A stretch of 38,413 bases of DNA from assembly GCA_030038175.1 (NCBI GenBank), contig JASHPN010000159.1:1-38413 (forward strand), in the 5' to 3' direction. Shown here one piece after another: positions 6,880 to 14,699 of this stretch; the first letter of the stretch is position 1, and each line of letters begins with the position of its first letter. The position numbers and the translations under genes were made by a program. Under the pieces are notes generated by a model. That model did not search any database, was not told the DNA's origin, and saw nothing but the letters and a program-made list of their open reading frames with translations. The stretch comes from Verrucomicrobiia bacterium (GTDB lineage Bacteria > Verrucomicrobiota > Verrucomicrobiia > Limisphaerales > UBA11358).

Positions 6880-8097
6880 ATGCCGCCCCGCCATAGTAAC
6901 GCCTGCCGGGTTGCGGGACTTTTGGTCCTGCCCCTCCTTTTCCTCATGACGCGCCAGCACGTTATTGCCGGCGACAACGCGGAATTAATTTCCATGTCCA
7001 TCACCAACGGTACGCAAGTAACGCCCCGGAGTGTCTATACCGAAACGTGGACCTTTCAGAACACGGGAACCACTACCTGGGAAGCAACCTCCGCTGGATA
7101 CACGTTCAACCTCATCAGCCTGGACAGCCTGGGCGTGATGCAGCTTTTCACCAATGGCGGGGGCTGGTATGGGGTGTCAGCGATCATCGGCGGCGGCCAA
7201 AATATCGCGCCCGGCCAAACCGGCAGCTTCAGTGTGGAATTTATCGCGCCGGAAGCCGCCGGCTCCTACACCGACAGCTTCCAACTCAATAACACTGACG
7301 GTGATTATTTCGGGCCGACCGTCACCGTGCAGGTCGCGGTAAGCCCCGGCGGCAATACCAATCTTTATGACCGCTGCCGGGCCATTTCCTTCGCGAATAA
7401 TTACACCGCCTACTATTGCCCCGATGGCTATTTTTGGACGAATGGCGGCGACTGGTCAACCGTGACGCCGGATACATTTGCGCCCGTTCCCACGGGTTCG
7501 GGTATTGACGGCGGAGTCGGTGACGACTGCGCCCATTTTGTCTCCTATTGCATTGGCGCCGGGCCCTACGTGCGAGGCGGGGGCATGAAGGTTCCCCAAC
7601 TCGCCGGGGAGGCGCCTTATGGCCAGCCGGGCGCCCCGGAAATGATTAACGATGTTCTTCTCGGTTCTTGCGCTGGCGTTGAAGTTTCCTCCTTGAGCCA
7701 ACTTGAGCCGGGCGATGTCATCGGGTGGAACTGGGAAGACGAAACGAACATTGCGGACATAGATCACGTCACCCTTTACATGGGCAATGGCCTGGTTACG
7801 TGTCATGCCGGCTCTGCCCTGGATGTTGATGCCAATACGTATTTTGGAACCAGCGGATGGGTTCGGCATTTGGTCCATATTTTGGATTACCCGACTCTTT
7901 TGACTTCCTACCCCACAATGGGATACATGAAATTCGCCTGGACGACCAACTGGCCCGGCTGCGCTCTGTATTCCAGCACAAACCTCAGCAGGTGGACGCA
8001 GGTCGGAACCAAGCCGGCCCTTCACGGGACAACCAATTCCGTGACGATCGCCATGCCGAGCTCGGGCGGGATATACTACCGCCTCGAAATGCCCTGA
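6880..8097 (+). CDS. Secreted amidase-like protein with NBR1-like Ig domain (copy 1)
   Basis: 405 aa from the ATG at 6880; the frame runs further upstream but only through the hairpin repeat. Order: signal peptide (about 1-30, LLVLPLLFLM core, cut near VIA|GD). Next an Ig-like domain of the NBR1/Next-to-BRCA1 kind (about 35-157: ETWTFQNTGTTTW). Then an amidase/NlpC-like domain (about 162-335) with candidate Cys217 (GDDCAHFVSYC) and His296 (DHVTLYMGNG), preceded by LEPGDVIGW; this resembles the Amidase_6 family. The last domain (about 345-405: LYSSTNLSRWTQ to IYYRLEMP) is shared with other exported proteins in this window. Likely extracellular; the substrate (peptidoglycan or peptide) is unknown. 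A paralogue follows 61 nt downstream. Confidence 0.78.
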   Translation: MPPRHSNACRVAGLLVLPLLFLMTRQHVIAGDNAELISMSITNGTQVTPRSVYTETWTFQNTGTTTWEATSAGYTFNLISLDSLGVMQLFTNGGGWYGVSAIIGGGQNIAPGQTGSFSVEFIAPEAAGSYTDSFQLNNTDGDYFGPTVTVQVAVSPGGNTNLYDRCRAISFANNYTAYYCPDGYFWTNGGDWSTVTPDTFAPVPTGSGIDGGVGDDCAHFVSYCIGAGPYVRGGGMKVPQLAGEAPYGQPGAPEMINDVLLGSCAGVEVSSLSQLEPGDVIGWNWEDETNIADIDHVTLYMGNGLVTCHAGSALDVDANTYFGTSGWVRHLVHILDYPTLLTSYPTMGYMKFAWTTNWPGCALYSSTNLSRWTQVGTKPALHGTTNSVTIAMPSSGGIYYRLEMP

Positions 8098-8124
8098 TTT
8101 TTCTCCGTTGTTCCATCCTTGTTC

Positions 8125-8152
8125 TTGTATCGGCCGCAGTTTTTGTTATATT
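8125..8152 (+). promoter_or_regulatory. Promoter of second amidase-like gene
   Basis: TTGTAT (8125-8130), 16-nt spacer, TATATT (8147-8152), again ending 6 nt before the ATG at 8159. The TTTTTGTTATATT core is identical to that of copy 1, so the promoter was duplicated with the gene. Confidence 0.55.
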
Positions 8153-8158
8153 AACACC

Positions 8159-9391
8159 ATGCCGCCCCGCAATAGTAACGCCTTCCGGGTAGCGGGACGC
8201 TTGCTCCTGCTTCTTTTGTTTCTCCTGATAACATCACGACGTGCCTTTGCCGGCGACAGTGCAACCTTGCTGTCAGAAACCATAACGAACGGCACATCGG
8301 TGGCCCCGAGGTCCATCTTCACCCAAACCTGGACGTTTCAGAACACGGGAACCACGACGTGGTCAGCCGGCGGAAGCGGATACACACTTGATATGATTGG
8401 CCTGGACAGCCTCGGCGCGATTCCTCTCATCACGAACACACAAAGCGAGGATAATGGAACATACACGTACCATTTTCCCCGCGCTGCCATTAACGGCAGC
8501 ACGTCTGTCGGCCCCAATGGAACGGCTGCCTACAGCCTGGAATTCATAGCTCCGGAAGCCCAGGGCCAGTACACCGACACTTTTCAGCTCAATGGCTCCG
8601 GCTTTTTCGGTCCAACGGTCACTGTGCAAGTCGCAGTAAGTCCCGGCGGCAATACCAATGTTTTTGATCGCTCCCGCGCGATCTCCTTCGCCAATAACTA
8701 CGCTGACTACTTTTGCCCAGATGGCTATTTCTGGACGAATGGCTCAGATTACGCGATTACCAATAAAGATATATTCGCCCTGGCTCCCACGGGAGCGCCT
8801 CTTGACGATGGCGTTGGCGATGACTGCGCCCATTTTGTTTCTTATTGTATTGGCAGTGGGCCATATGTGCGGGGCGCCGGTATGGTGCTGCCCAGCCGGG
8901 CAACTCCCACTTACGGCGAGCCTGGCGCCGCGAGAATCATCGAAACCAATCTCCTCAGCCCGGGCTTCGGCGTTGAAGTCTCCTCCTTAAGCCAGCTTGA
9001 GCCGGGCGATGTCATCGGATGGACCTGGGCATCAGACGACACGAATCTTTCAGATATTGGCCACGTCACGCTCTACATGGGTAATGGCCTGGTTACCTGT
9101 CATGCGGTCTGTGCCCTGGATGTTGACGCCAACACATTTTTTGGGACAAGTGGCTGGACCCGGCATTTGATCCATATTTTGGATTACCCGACCCTGTGGA
9201 CTTCCCAATCCGGAAACAATATGACGTTCATGTGGACGACTTGCTGGACCAATTATGTCTTGTATTCCAGCACAAACCTCACTGCGTGGACCAAGATAAC
9301 GACAAAACCGGCCATCAAGGGCATTACCAATTCGCTGACGTTTTCCATGCCGGCTTCGGGTGGGATATACTACCGACTTGAAATGCCGTGA
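8159..9391 (+). CDS. Secreted amidase-like protein with NBR1-like Ig domain (copy 2)
   Basis: 410 aa and a clear paralogue of the preceding gene over its whole length. Same MPPR(H/N)SNA start, signal peptide (about 1-31, cut near AFA|GD), Ig-like domain (TQTWTFQNTGTTTW) and Amidase_6-like domain with Cys223 (GDDCAHFVSYC) and His302 (IGHVTLYMGNG). The C-terminal tail domain ends in the same seven residues, IYYRLEMP less the first. Differences cluster in the Ig domain (a longer loop near 92-118) and in the loop after the catalytic Cys (VLPSRATPTYGEPGA), which may shift substrate choice. An upstream in-frame start at 8108 is rejected because homology with copy 1 starts at 8159. Confidence 0.78.
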   Translation: MPPRNSNAFRVAGRLLLLLLFLLITSRRAFAGDSATLLSETITNGTSVAPRSIFTQTWTFQNTGTTTWSAGGSGYTLDMIGLDSLGAIPLITNTQSEDNGTYTYHFPRAAINGSTSVGPNGTAAYSLEFIAPEAQGQYTDTFQLNGSGFFGPTVTVQVAVSPGGNTNVFDRSRAISFANNYADYFCPDGYFWTNGSDYAITNKDIFALAPTGAPLDDGVGDDCAHFVSYCIGSGPYVRGAGMVLPSRATPTYGEPGAARIIETNLLSPGFGVEVSSLSQLEPGDVIGWTWASDDTNLSDIGHVTLYMGNGLVTCHAVCALDVDANTFFGTSGWTRHLIHILDYPTLWTSQSGNNMTFMWTTCWTNYVLYSSTNLTAWTKITTKPAIKGITNSLTFSMPASGGIYYRLEMP

Positions 9392-9715
9392 TCGTCCGCT
9401 TCATTCTCATCGTCGTCTCCCCCATGAACTGATCAAATGGCCGCAAGGTCTTGGAGTGTCCCGACATGTCGGGATGACACCGCTTTGGAACGCGGTGGTT
9501 TGTCGGTTGACAAATTTTTCTTTCAAGAGCGCTCTTCATCCGAAAGCGGCGTCGCGCATTGCTTGCCGCCGCACTCCAAGACGCAAGCGCGCCACGAGAC
9601 TCCCCATAATCTTGCCCTCAATACTTCACGCAACACACAAGATACCCTTTTTCCTTTTGCCTTTTTAATCTTAATTCCCGCCGGTTGCTCCCCGCCGCGC
9701 AACCGGTTAAAATCC
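9392..9715. other. Gap holding left inverted-repeat arm, no gene
   Basis: Positions 9427-9595 form the left arm of an inverted repeat (separate entry). 9640-9715 is a pyrimidine-rich stretch with CTTTTTCC and CTTTTTAATCTT runs. A similar T-rich run precedes tyrS at 22288-22320. The long plus-strand frame that crosses this gap reads through the repeat and is not believed to be translated here. Confidence 0.6.
9427..9595 (+). repeat. Left arm of ~170-bp inverted repeat flanking the acetyltransferase-like gene
   Basis: Begins with AACTGATCAAATGGCCG and runs through the 16-bp perfect palindrome TCCCGACATGTCGGGA (9459-9474), CACCGCTTTGGAACG and CATCCGAAAGCGGC to GCAAGCGCG. The reverse complement of 10349-10518 follows it almost block for block with scattered substitutions and small indels. 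One frame gives the peptide phrase SRHVGMTPLWN in both arms, a sign of the same dispersed repeat family in opposite orientation. Confidence 0.85.
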
Positions 9716-9721
9716 GTGGTC

Positions 9722-10345
9722 GTGTTTATTCTGCCTCTTCGCATCCGGCGCGCGACGACCGATGATTTGTATTGTCTTCGGTCGCTCTGGTCGTCCATGC
9801 ATTTGGCGGAGGACGAATTGGAGAAACGCTTGATTGAATTTCAAGTGGTTGAGGACGCCGACGGAACATTTCTGGGCGCCATGGGGTTTCAGGTCCGCCG
9901 ACAACACGCGCTGCTGCATAACGAAGGTTTTACCGATTTTTCCGTGGCCGACGCCGCGCGCCAATTGTTTTGGGACCGGATCCAGGTCCTCGCCGCCAAC
10001 CACGCCGTGTTCCGTCTCTGGACCCAGGAACGCTCGCCGTTCTGGAAGAATTTCGGATTCAAACCGGCGGATGCGGATACTCGCTCCCGCCTGCCCGCCG
10101 AATGGCAAAATGAATTTGACGGCGCCTGGCTGACTTTCCAACTCAAAGACGAAGACGCCATCAACGCCGCGCTGGGTACCGGCCTGGCCGGCTTAAAGAG
10201 CGCCCAAAAAGAGGAAACCGAGCGGGTCAAGGAAAAAGCGCAAACGATCAGGACGGCAGTCACCATCGTCGCTTTCGCCATTGGCATTCTCTCTTTCGCC
10301 CTCGCGATCTTCCTGCTGATTCACCGCCTGGGCCTGGGACGATAA
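9722..10345 (+). CDS. GNAT-like acetyltransferase with C-terminal membrane anchor
   Basis: About 207 aa from the GTG at 9722 (GTG at 9716 is possible; the upstream extension in the same frame lies in repeat sequence). Residues 5-140 look like a divergent GNAT fold: LRIRRATTDDLYCLRSLW at the start, a central strand GTFLGAMGFQV, and a late segment RLWTQERSPFWKNFGFKPAD that matches the acceptor/C-terminal strand of such enzymes. The acetyl-CoA loop (Q/RxxGxG/A) is not evident, so activity is uncertain. Then comes a charged, possibly coiled segment (about 155-178) and one hydrophobic helix (about 180-201) at the very end, a tail-anchor layout. It lies alone between two arms of an inverted repeat. 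Confidence 0.6.
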   Translation: MFILPLRIRRATTDDLYCLRSLWSSMHLAEDELEKRLIEFQVVEDADGTFLGAMGFQVRRQHALLHNEGFTDFSVADAARQLFWDRIQVLAANHAVFRLWTQERSPFWKNFGFKPADADTRSRLPAEWQNEFDGAWLTFQLKDEDAINAALGTGLAGLKSAQKEETERVKEKAQTIRTAVTIVAFAIGILSFALAIFLLIHRLGLGR

Positions 10346-10348
10346 TTC

Positions 10349-10518
10349 GACGACCGCGCTTGCGCCATGGAATGCGGCGGCAAGCAAAGCGCGCCGCCGC
10401 TTTCGGATGACGCGCACCATTGAAAGATCGAATTTATCGTCGGACGCGCAACCACGTTCCAAAGCGGTGTCATCCCGACATGTCGGGACACTCCAAGACC
10501 TTCGGCCATTGATCAGTT
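10349..10518 (-). repeat. Right arm of ~170-bp inverted repeat
   Basis: Reverse-oriented partner of 9427-9595. It carries the same 16-bp palindrome TCCCGACATGTCGGGA at 10473-10488 and ends at GGCCATTGATCAGTT. No direct duplication of flanking bases was seen next to either outer end, so target-site duplication is not supported. Confidence 0.85.
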
Positions 10519-10902
10519 AATGTCCTGTGAAAGTGAGTTGAAGTTTTAAAGGTGCAACATCTGCTACATCATTGAGTGCCAACACTTTAAAGTGCAACAT
10601 TGGGTGCTACAAGAGTGCAACAGGGTACAACGTTGTTGATTGCCAATGACTTACATTTAGAATTCGGTCGTGGCGTGGCAAAGGTCGGCAGCACATCGTC
10701 AGGGCGAGAATCCGTGGTATACCAAATAATGCCACGGAGTAAACCAGCCTTAAAAAAATGCATTTTATTAGCAAATAACGATGAAAATCGGTAAACGAGA
10801 TTGGTAAACGAAACGAGGAGTGCCAGTAAATGACGCAGGCTCCGCAACACCGTTGCACTTTGCGACGGGTAGCTCTTGATCAAGAAACGAAACAGAAGAT
10901 AT

Positions 10903-11073
10903 CGCCCCTGACGGGGCTCGGAATTCGAATGGATTTCTTTCTACACAGATGTCACGCCTACGGCGTTGGCAATTTCGCATAAACCGTCCAAAGGCGAACG
11001 AACAAGCCCCGTTCAGGGGCGGAATATTTGTAAAAAAAGCCGGTAGATATGGTAAAAAGCCCGTTCAGGGGCG
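10903..11073. repeat. Triple GC-rich repeat cluster
   Basis: CGCCCCTGACGGGGCT (10903-10918) is inverted relative to AGCCCCGTTCAGGGGCG (11005-11021), with one extra T. A third unit, AGCCCGTTCAGGGGCG (11058-11073), repeats the second directly, each followed by a G-rich/AAT stretch. Each unit is itself near-palindromic. This is a dispersed-repeat signature; no terminator T-run is attached. Confidence 0.7.
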
Positions 11074-11125
11074 GGAATGTCCTGCTCGCAGGCCAAACGT
11101 GCGTCCAGTTCATTCGCGCAGAGGG

Positions 11126-11497
11126 TTATATTTTCACTCCGCCGGGAGCGGTAAAGGTTGCGTCCACAACATTCCCCGTATTGCGCGTCTGCGCCGGTTC
11201 AAACACAACCACCTCTGCTTCGTGTTCCGCGATCGTCCGATGTTCAACTCCCCGCGGCACGACACAATATTCGCCGGCGTGCAACGAAACCCGACGGTCG
11301 CGAAATTCAATGGCCATTTCGCCACGCCAGACCAAAAACAGTTCATCTTCCTGCACGTGATGGTGCCAGGGAAACACGCCTTGAAACTTCACCAGTTTGA
11401 CCTCCTGACCGTTCAATTCCGCAATGACCTTCGGCCGCCAGTGCTCGTGAATTAAAGCAAACTTCTCACCTAAAGATGCCTTCCTCATCGCTATCAC
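11126..11497 (-). CDS. Cupin-domain protein
   Basis: 123 aa from the GTG at 11497, whose GTGA overlaps the lipA stop by 4 nt; an ATG at 11488 is an alternative. It is a single-domain beta-barrel of the mannose-6-phosphate-isomerase-like cupin group. Motif 1 is [17 protein letters not shown] (metal-ligand histidines and Glu) and motif 2 is [14 protein letters not shown]. Such proteins bind a divalent metal and act as small isomerases, dioxygenases or sensors; no specific substrate is visible. Translational coupling to lipA suggests a linked role or simply shared expression. Confidence 0.85.
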   Translation of the reverse strand: MIAMRKASLGEKFALIHEHWRPKVIAELNGQEVKLVKFQGVFPWHHHVQEDELFLVWRGEMAIEFRDRRVSLHAGEYCVVPRGVEHRTIAEHEAEVVVFEPAQTRNTGNVVDATFTAPGGVKI

Positions 11498-12384
11498 ATC
11501 TTAAACTCATCCGCGTGATATGAGCTTCGGACCATGGGGCCGCTGGCGACGTGGACGAAGCCCATTTCTTCGGCGGCGACTTTGTATTCGGCAAACTGGT
11601 CCGGTGAAATGAATTCCTTCACCGGCAAATGGCGCAGGGTGGGCTGCAAATATTGGCCGAGCGTCAGGATGTCGCAGTTCACGGCACGCAGATCGCGCAT
11701 GGCCTGGAGCAGTTCAGCGGTCGTCTCGCCCAATCCCAGCATCAAGCCGGATTTCGTGTAAATCGCCTCACCGCGCTTTTCCTTGACCTTGCCCAGTACT
11801 CTCAAGCTGCGCTCGTAGGTGGCCCGATGCCGCACTTCCGGGGTCAGACGCCGGACTGTCTCGAGATTGTGATTGTAAATGTGCGGGTTGGCCGCGAGAA
11901 CAGTTTCGATCGAGGCATCGGAATCATTGAAATCCGGCACCAGCACTTCGATGATAATATCCGGATTCAACTCGCGCACTTTTTCAATCGTTTTGGCAAA
12001 ATGATCGGCACCGCCGTCTTTCAAATCATCGCGGGCGACGGCCGTAATAACGACGTGCTTTAATCTCATCCGGCGGGTGGCTTCGGCCACGCGGGCGGGT
12101 TCATCGGCTTCCAGCGCCAGGGGTTTGGCAGTGGCGACGGCGCAAAAGCCGCAGGCGCGCGTGCAGCGGTCGCCGGCGATCATGAAGGTCGCCGTGCCTT
12201 TGCTCCAGCATTCCCAATGATTGGGTCATTTGGCGCTTTCGCAGACGGTATGCAGCTTGAGTTCGTCCAGCAGGGAACGAGTGCGGGCAAAGCTGTCGGA
12301 CGTGGGCAAAGTGATGCGCAACCATTCCGGGAGGCGCGGGCGCAACGGCGCGGGCGCGGATGCTTTCGGTTCAGCCGATGTCAT
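11494..12384 (-). CDS. lipA: Lipoyl synthase with in-frame TGA at a cluster cysteine
   Basis: A 296-codon frame from ATG 12384, read through one TGA at codon 53. LipA inserts two sulfurs into octanoyl groups on lipoyl-dependent enzymes, using two [4Fe-4S] clusters. The radical-SAM motif C74-x3-C78-x2-C81 ([11 protein letters not shown]) and the C-terminal RSSYHAD, whose Ser ligates the auxiliary cluster, are intact. The auxiliary-cluster motif CX4CX5C should be C48, C53, C59. Codon 53 is TGA instead of a Cys codon (HTVCESAK-stop-PNHWECW). The upstream 52 codons match LipA ([28 protein letters not shown]), so the reading frame is otherwise whole. Restarting at ATG 12183 would give a 229-aa protein lacking the auxiliary motif. 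Options are selenocysteine, nonsense mutation or base-call error. Confidence 0.85.
12226..12228 (-). other. TGA codon at the second Cys of the LipA CX4CX5C motif
   Basis: The plus strand reads TCA, giving TGA on the coding strand, in frame with both halves of lipA. Directly downstream are two very short potential stems, CCCAA-TCA-TTGGG and TGCT-GG-AGCA. The second places a G-containing turn about 20 nt after the TGA. Neither is a convincing bacterial SECIS by eye. Confidence 0.9.
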
Positions 12385-12756
12385 AACCGGATGAAATTAC
12401 AGCATCCGGCGGCAGGAAGCGAGAAATCAGATTCGTAATGCCGGTTCGTGTTCCGTGTTTCGTGTTGCGTCAAGTATTTGTCATCGGGCGTTCCGTACTC
12501 TAACGGAGCCCGCACCCAGCGTGATCAATCCCTCGGCCTTTCCGCGCCAGCAGCCAGCTTCGCGAGTCCTCGTCCCCGGATACTTGACGGAACACGGAAC
12601 ACGCACCACGTTTCCCCCCCCAGCGCCGCAATGAGATTGCAAAATCGGCGCAAAATGTTAAATCCTCCGGATGTTGGTAAGATTTTTAGGCTATTTCTCC
12701 CTTCCTTTGGGCGGGCTTCGAATCGTCAAGCCGGCACACTTTGAGTTTTCTGTGAG
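12385..12756. other. Gap between lipA and the MutS-like gene
   Basis: The divergent promoter region of two genes. It holds an imperfect inverted repeat, 12447-12477 against 12580-12610 (separate entry), and no supported gene. Short frames across it give GTRNTHH-type peptides, a known artefact of such repeats. Confidence 0.6.
12447..12610. repeat. Inverted repeat with 31-nt arms
   Basis: The left arm (12447-12477) has blocks CGTGTTCCGTGTTTCGTG and CGTCAAGTAT. The right arm (12580-12610) has ATACTTGACG and AACACGGAACACG. About 27 of 31 positions pair. The arms enclose about 100 nt with no gene. Confidence 0.75.
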
Positions 12757-14583
12757 ATGAATGTGGATCCGAGAAAGGAATACGAGTCGCGGATTGCAGA
12801 TTGGTCCCGGCGCGCTGAATCGCTTGAACAATCGCATTCACGGATGGGTAATTCCCGCCTGTGCTTCCTCTTCGGGGTGGTTGTCCTGGCGGCAGTGTTG
12901 TGCCGGTCTGATATTTCCTGGGGGTTCGCCGTAACGGTCCTATTGCCGGGACTGCTTCTGACGGGGATTTGGCATCTCCGTATCGAACACGCCAGGGACG
13001 CGGCCCGACGCGGGATTCGTTTCTATCAATCAGGACTGGAACGCATGGATGGAACCTGGATGGGAAAAGGATCCCCAGGAACGGAGTTTCTTGATCCACG
13101 CCATCCCTATGCGGCGGATCTGGACATTTTCGGAGCGGGTTCATTGTTCGAGCTGGTCAATGCGGCCCATACACAGATTGGCCGGGCCACGCTGGCTGCC
13201 TGGTTACTGGAACCGGCGCAGCCTCAGGAAATTGTGGCGCGACAGGAGGCCATCAAGGAGTTGAGCCCGAAAGTGGATTTGCGCGAACGACTGGGATTTC
13301 TCGCCGCTGAGGCGGAGGCGTGGATTCCCACCAAGTCGTTGATTTCATGGTCCCGCCAACCACGGGTCCTGAACTCAAATGCGATTCGCGTAATGGCATT
13401 TTGTCTGCCATGGGTGAGTTTGGCTTTCCTTATCGTGGGACATTGGCCATGGTGCATGGTGGCGCTTTCCGTCCAAATTGCCCTGGCCCGGACGTATCGG
13501 CCCCGCGTTCAGAGCGTCACGCGCACAGTTGGGATAGTTCAGCATGATTTGAAATCGCTGGCCGACGTGTTTGAATGTCTGGAGGCTGAGGAATTTAAGA
13601 GCGAACGTTTGCGGCGCCTGACCAAAGAAAGCCAGGGCGCCGACGTTTTGGCTTCCCAGGCAATCCAACGTCTGGCCACGTTATATCAATGGCTGAACTC
13701 CAGAAGGAACCCAGTCGTCGTGTTCATTAATCGTTGGTTTCTTTGGGAAACTCAATTCGCTTTTGCAATCGAAGCCTGGCGCGCGCGATTCGGGACTAAA
13801 ATAGAGCCGTGGCTTCGCTGCCTTGGTGACATCGAGGCACTTTCGTCGTTAGCCGGCTATACCTTCGAACACCCTTTGGACCTTTTTCCGGAATTATTGC
13901 CCGCCCCATCCCCCGCACAAGTCCACGCAGAAAACCTGAAACATCCGCTGATCGCCGAAGCTAAATGCGTGGGCAATGAGGTGTCGCTCGGCTTGAACTG
14001 CCGGCTGATGGTGATCAGCGGATCCAATATGTCCGGCAAAAGCACGTATCTTCGAGCCATTGGCGTGAATCTGGCGTTGGCACTGGCTGGAGCGCCGGTG
14101 CGTGCGCGGAAGTTTCGCATGACGCATGTGCGCATCGGCGCTTCGATTCGCACGGTGGATTCCATCCAGGAAGGAACTTCGCGGTTCTATGCCGAAATCA
14201 CCCGCCTGGGACAAATCGTGAAGCTTGCGGGCCAGGGAACAACCCTGATTTTCCTGCTCGATGAAATTCTCAGCGGCACCAATTCGCATGACCGCCGGAT
14301 CGGAGCCGGATGTGTGGCGCGGGCTTTAGTCGAACGCGGGGGGCTGGGCTTGCTGACTACGCACGACCTGGCCCTGGCCCGGATCGCTGAAGAAATCCGG
14401 CCTCCGGGAATTAATTGCCATTTTGAAGACCAAATTCTTAACGGCAAAATGAGCTTTGATTACCATTTGCGGCCGGGAGTGGTCCAGAAAAGCAACGCGC
14501 TTGAATTGATGCGCTCAGTGGGATTGGATGTCACCGCGACAGAAACCGGGACATCCGAAAATGACACCCTCAGATTGTGGTAA
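12757..14583 (+). CDS. Membrane-anchored MutS-family ATPase
   Basis: 608 aa. The C-terminal third is a MutS domain V ATPase: Walker A GSNMSGKST (422-430), Walker B LIFLLDE (497-503), followed by the family motif SGTNSHDR (506-513) and TTHD (about 536-539). The middle has the MutS core/lever features (GRATLAAWLLEP at 142-153, VARQEAIKEL). The mismatch-recognition and connector domains of true MutS are absent. Four hydrophobic segments (about 34-50, 56-73, 211-228, 231-246) predict a membrane protein. It belongs to the poorly characterised MutS-like membrane group often found in Bacteroidota and Verrucomicrobiota. DNA mismatch repair is not implied. It stands alone; no partner gene adjoins it. 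Confidence 0.85.
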   Translation: MNVDPRKEYESRIADWSRRAESLEQSHSRMGNSRLCFLFGVVVLAAVLCRSDISWGFAVTVLLPGLLLTGIWHLRIEHARDAARRGIRFYQSGLERMDGTWMGKGSPGTEFLDPRHPYAADLDIFGAGSLFELVNAAHTQIGRATLAAWLLEPAQPQEIVARQEAIKELSPKVDLRERLGFLAAEAEAWIPTKSLISWSRQPRVLNSNAIRVMAFCLPWVSLAFLIVGHWPWCMVALSVQIALARTYRPRVQSVTRTVGIVQHDLKSLADVFECLEAEEFKSERLRRLTKESQGADVLASQAIQRLATLYQWLNSRRNPVVVFINRWFLWETQFAFAIEAWRARFGTKIEPWLRCLGDIEALSSLAGYTFEHPLDLFPELLPAPSPAQVHAENLKHPLIAEAKCVGNEVSLGLNCRLMVISGSNMSGKSTYLRAIGVNLALALAGAPVRARKFRMTHVRIGASIRTVDSIQEGTSRFYAEITRLGQIVKLAGQGTTLIFLLDEILSGTNSHDRRIGAGCVARALVERGGLGLLTTHDLALARIAEEIRPPGINCHFEDQILNGKMSFDYHLRPGVVQKSNALELMRSVGLDVTATETGTSENDTLRLW

Positions 14584-14699
14584 TTCCTAAATGGGTGTTA
14601 TTTTTAGTCTTTCCATGAAGCAAATTAGTCAGAGCCTCCTCACGTCGGCTGCTACGCAATAAAGAACGCAAGCGTGATGGCGAATCAGGACCTCGCAGT

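Larger units (their letters stand above)
10346..11125. other. 780-bp gap of repeats, no gene
   Basis: 10349-10518 is the right inverted-repeat arm. 10552-10623 has three copies of GTGCAACA (10552, 10592, 10615). 10903-11073 has three GCCCC-GTTCAGGGGCG-type units (separate entry). All reading frames across it are short or are shadows, and none shows a known domain or a believable start. The base composition of 10520-10880 is more AT-rich than the neighbouring genes. Confidence 0.6.

Noticed and set aside
9427-10518. An insertion sequence
   Set aside because: Inverted arms are present but the enclosed gene is not a transposase and no target duplication was seen.
10949-11455. 168-codon plus-strand frame before and across the cupin gene
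   Set aside because: Its first half is repeat DNA and its second half is antisense to a clear cupin domain.
11494-12183. Reading lipA as a normal gene starting at the ATG at 12183
   Set aside because: The next 67 codons upstream encode recognisable LipA N-terminus in the same frame; starting at 12183 would discard two cluster cysteines.
12181-12228. A firm SECIS element downstream of the lipA TGA
   Set aside because: Only a 5-bp stem with a 3-nt loop and a 4-bp stem with a 2-nt loop can be drawn, and they are weak; kept as a comment, not a feature.
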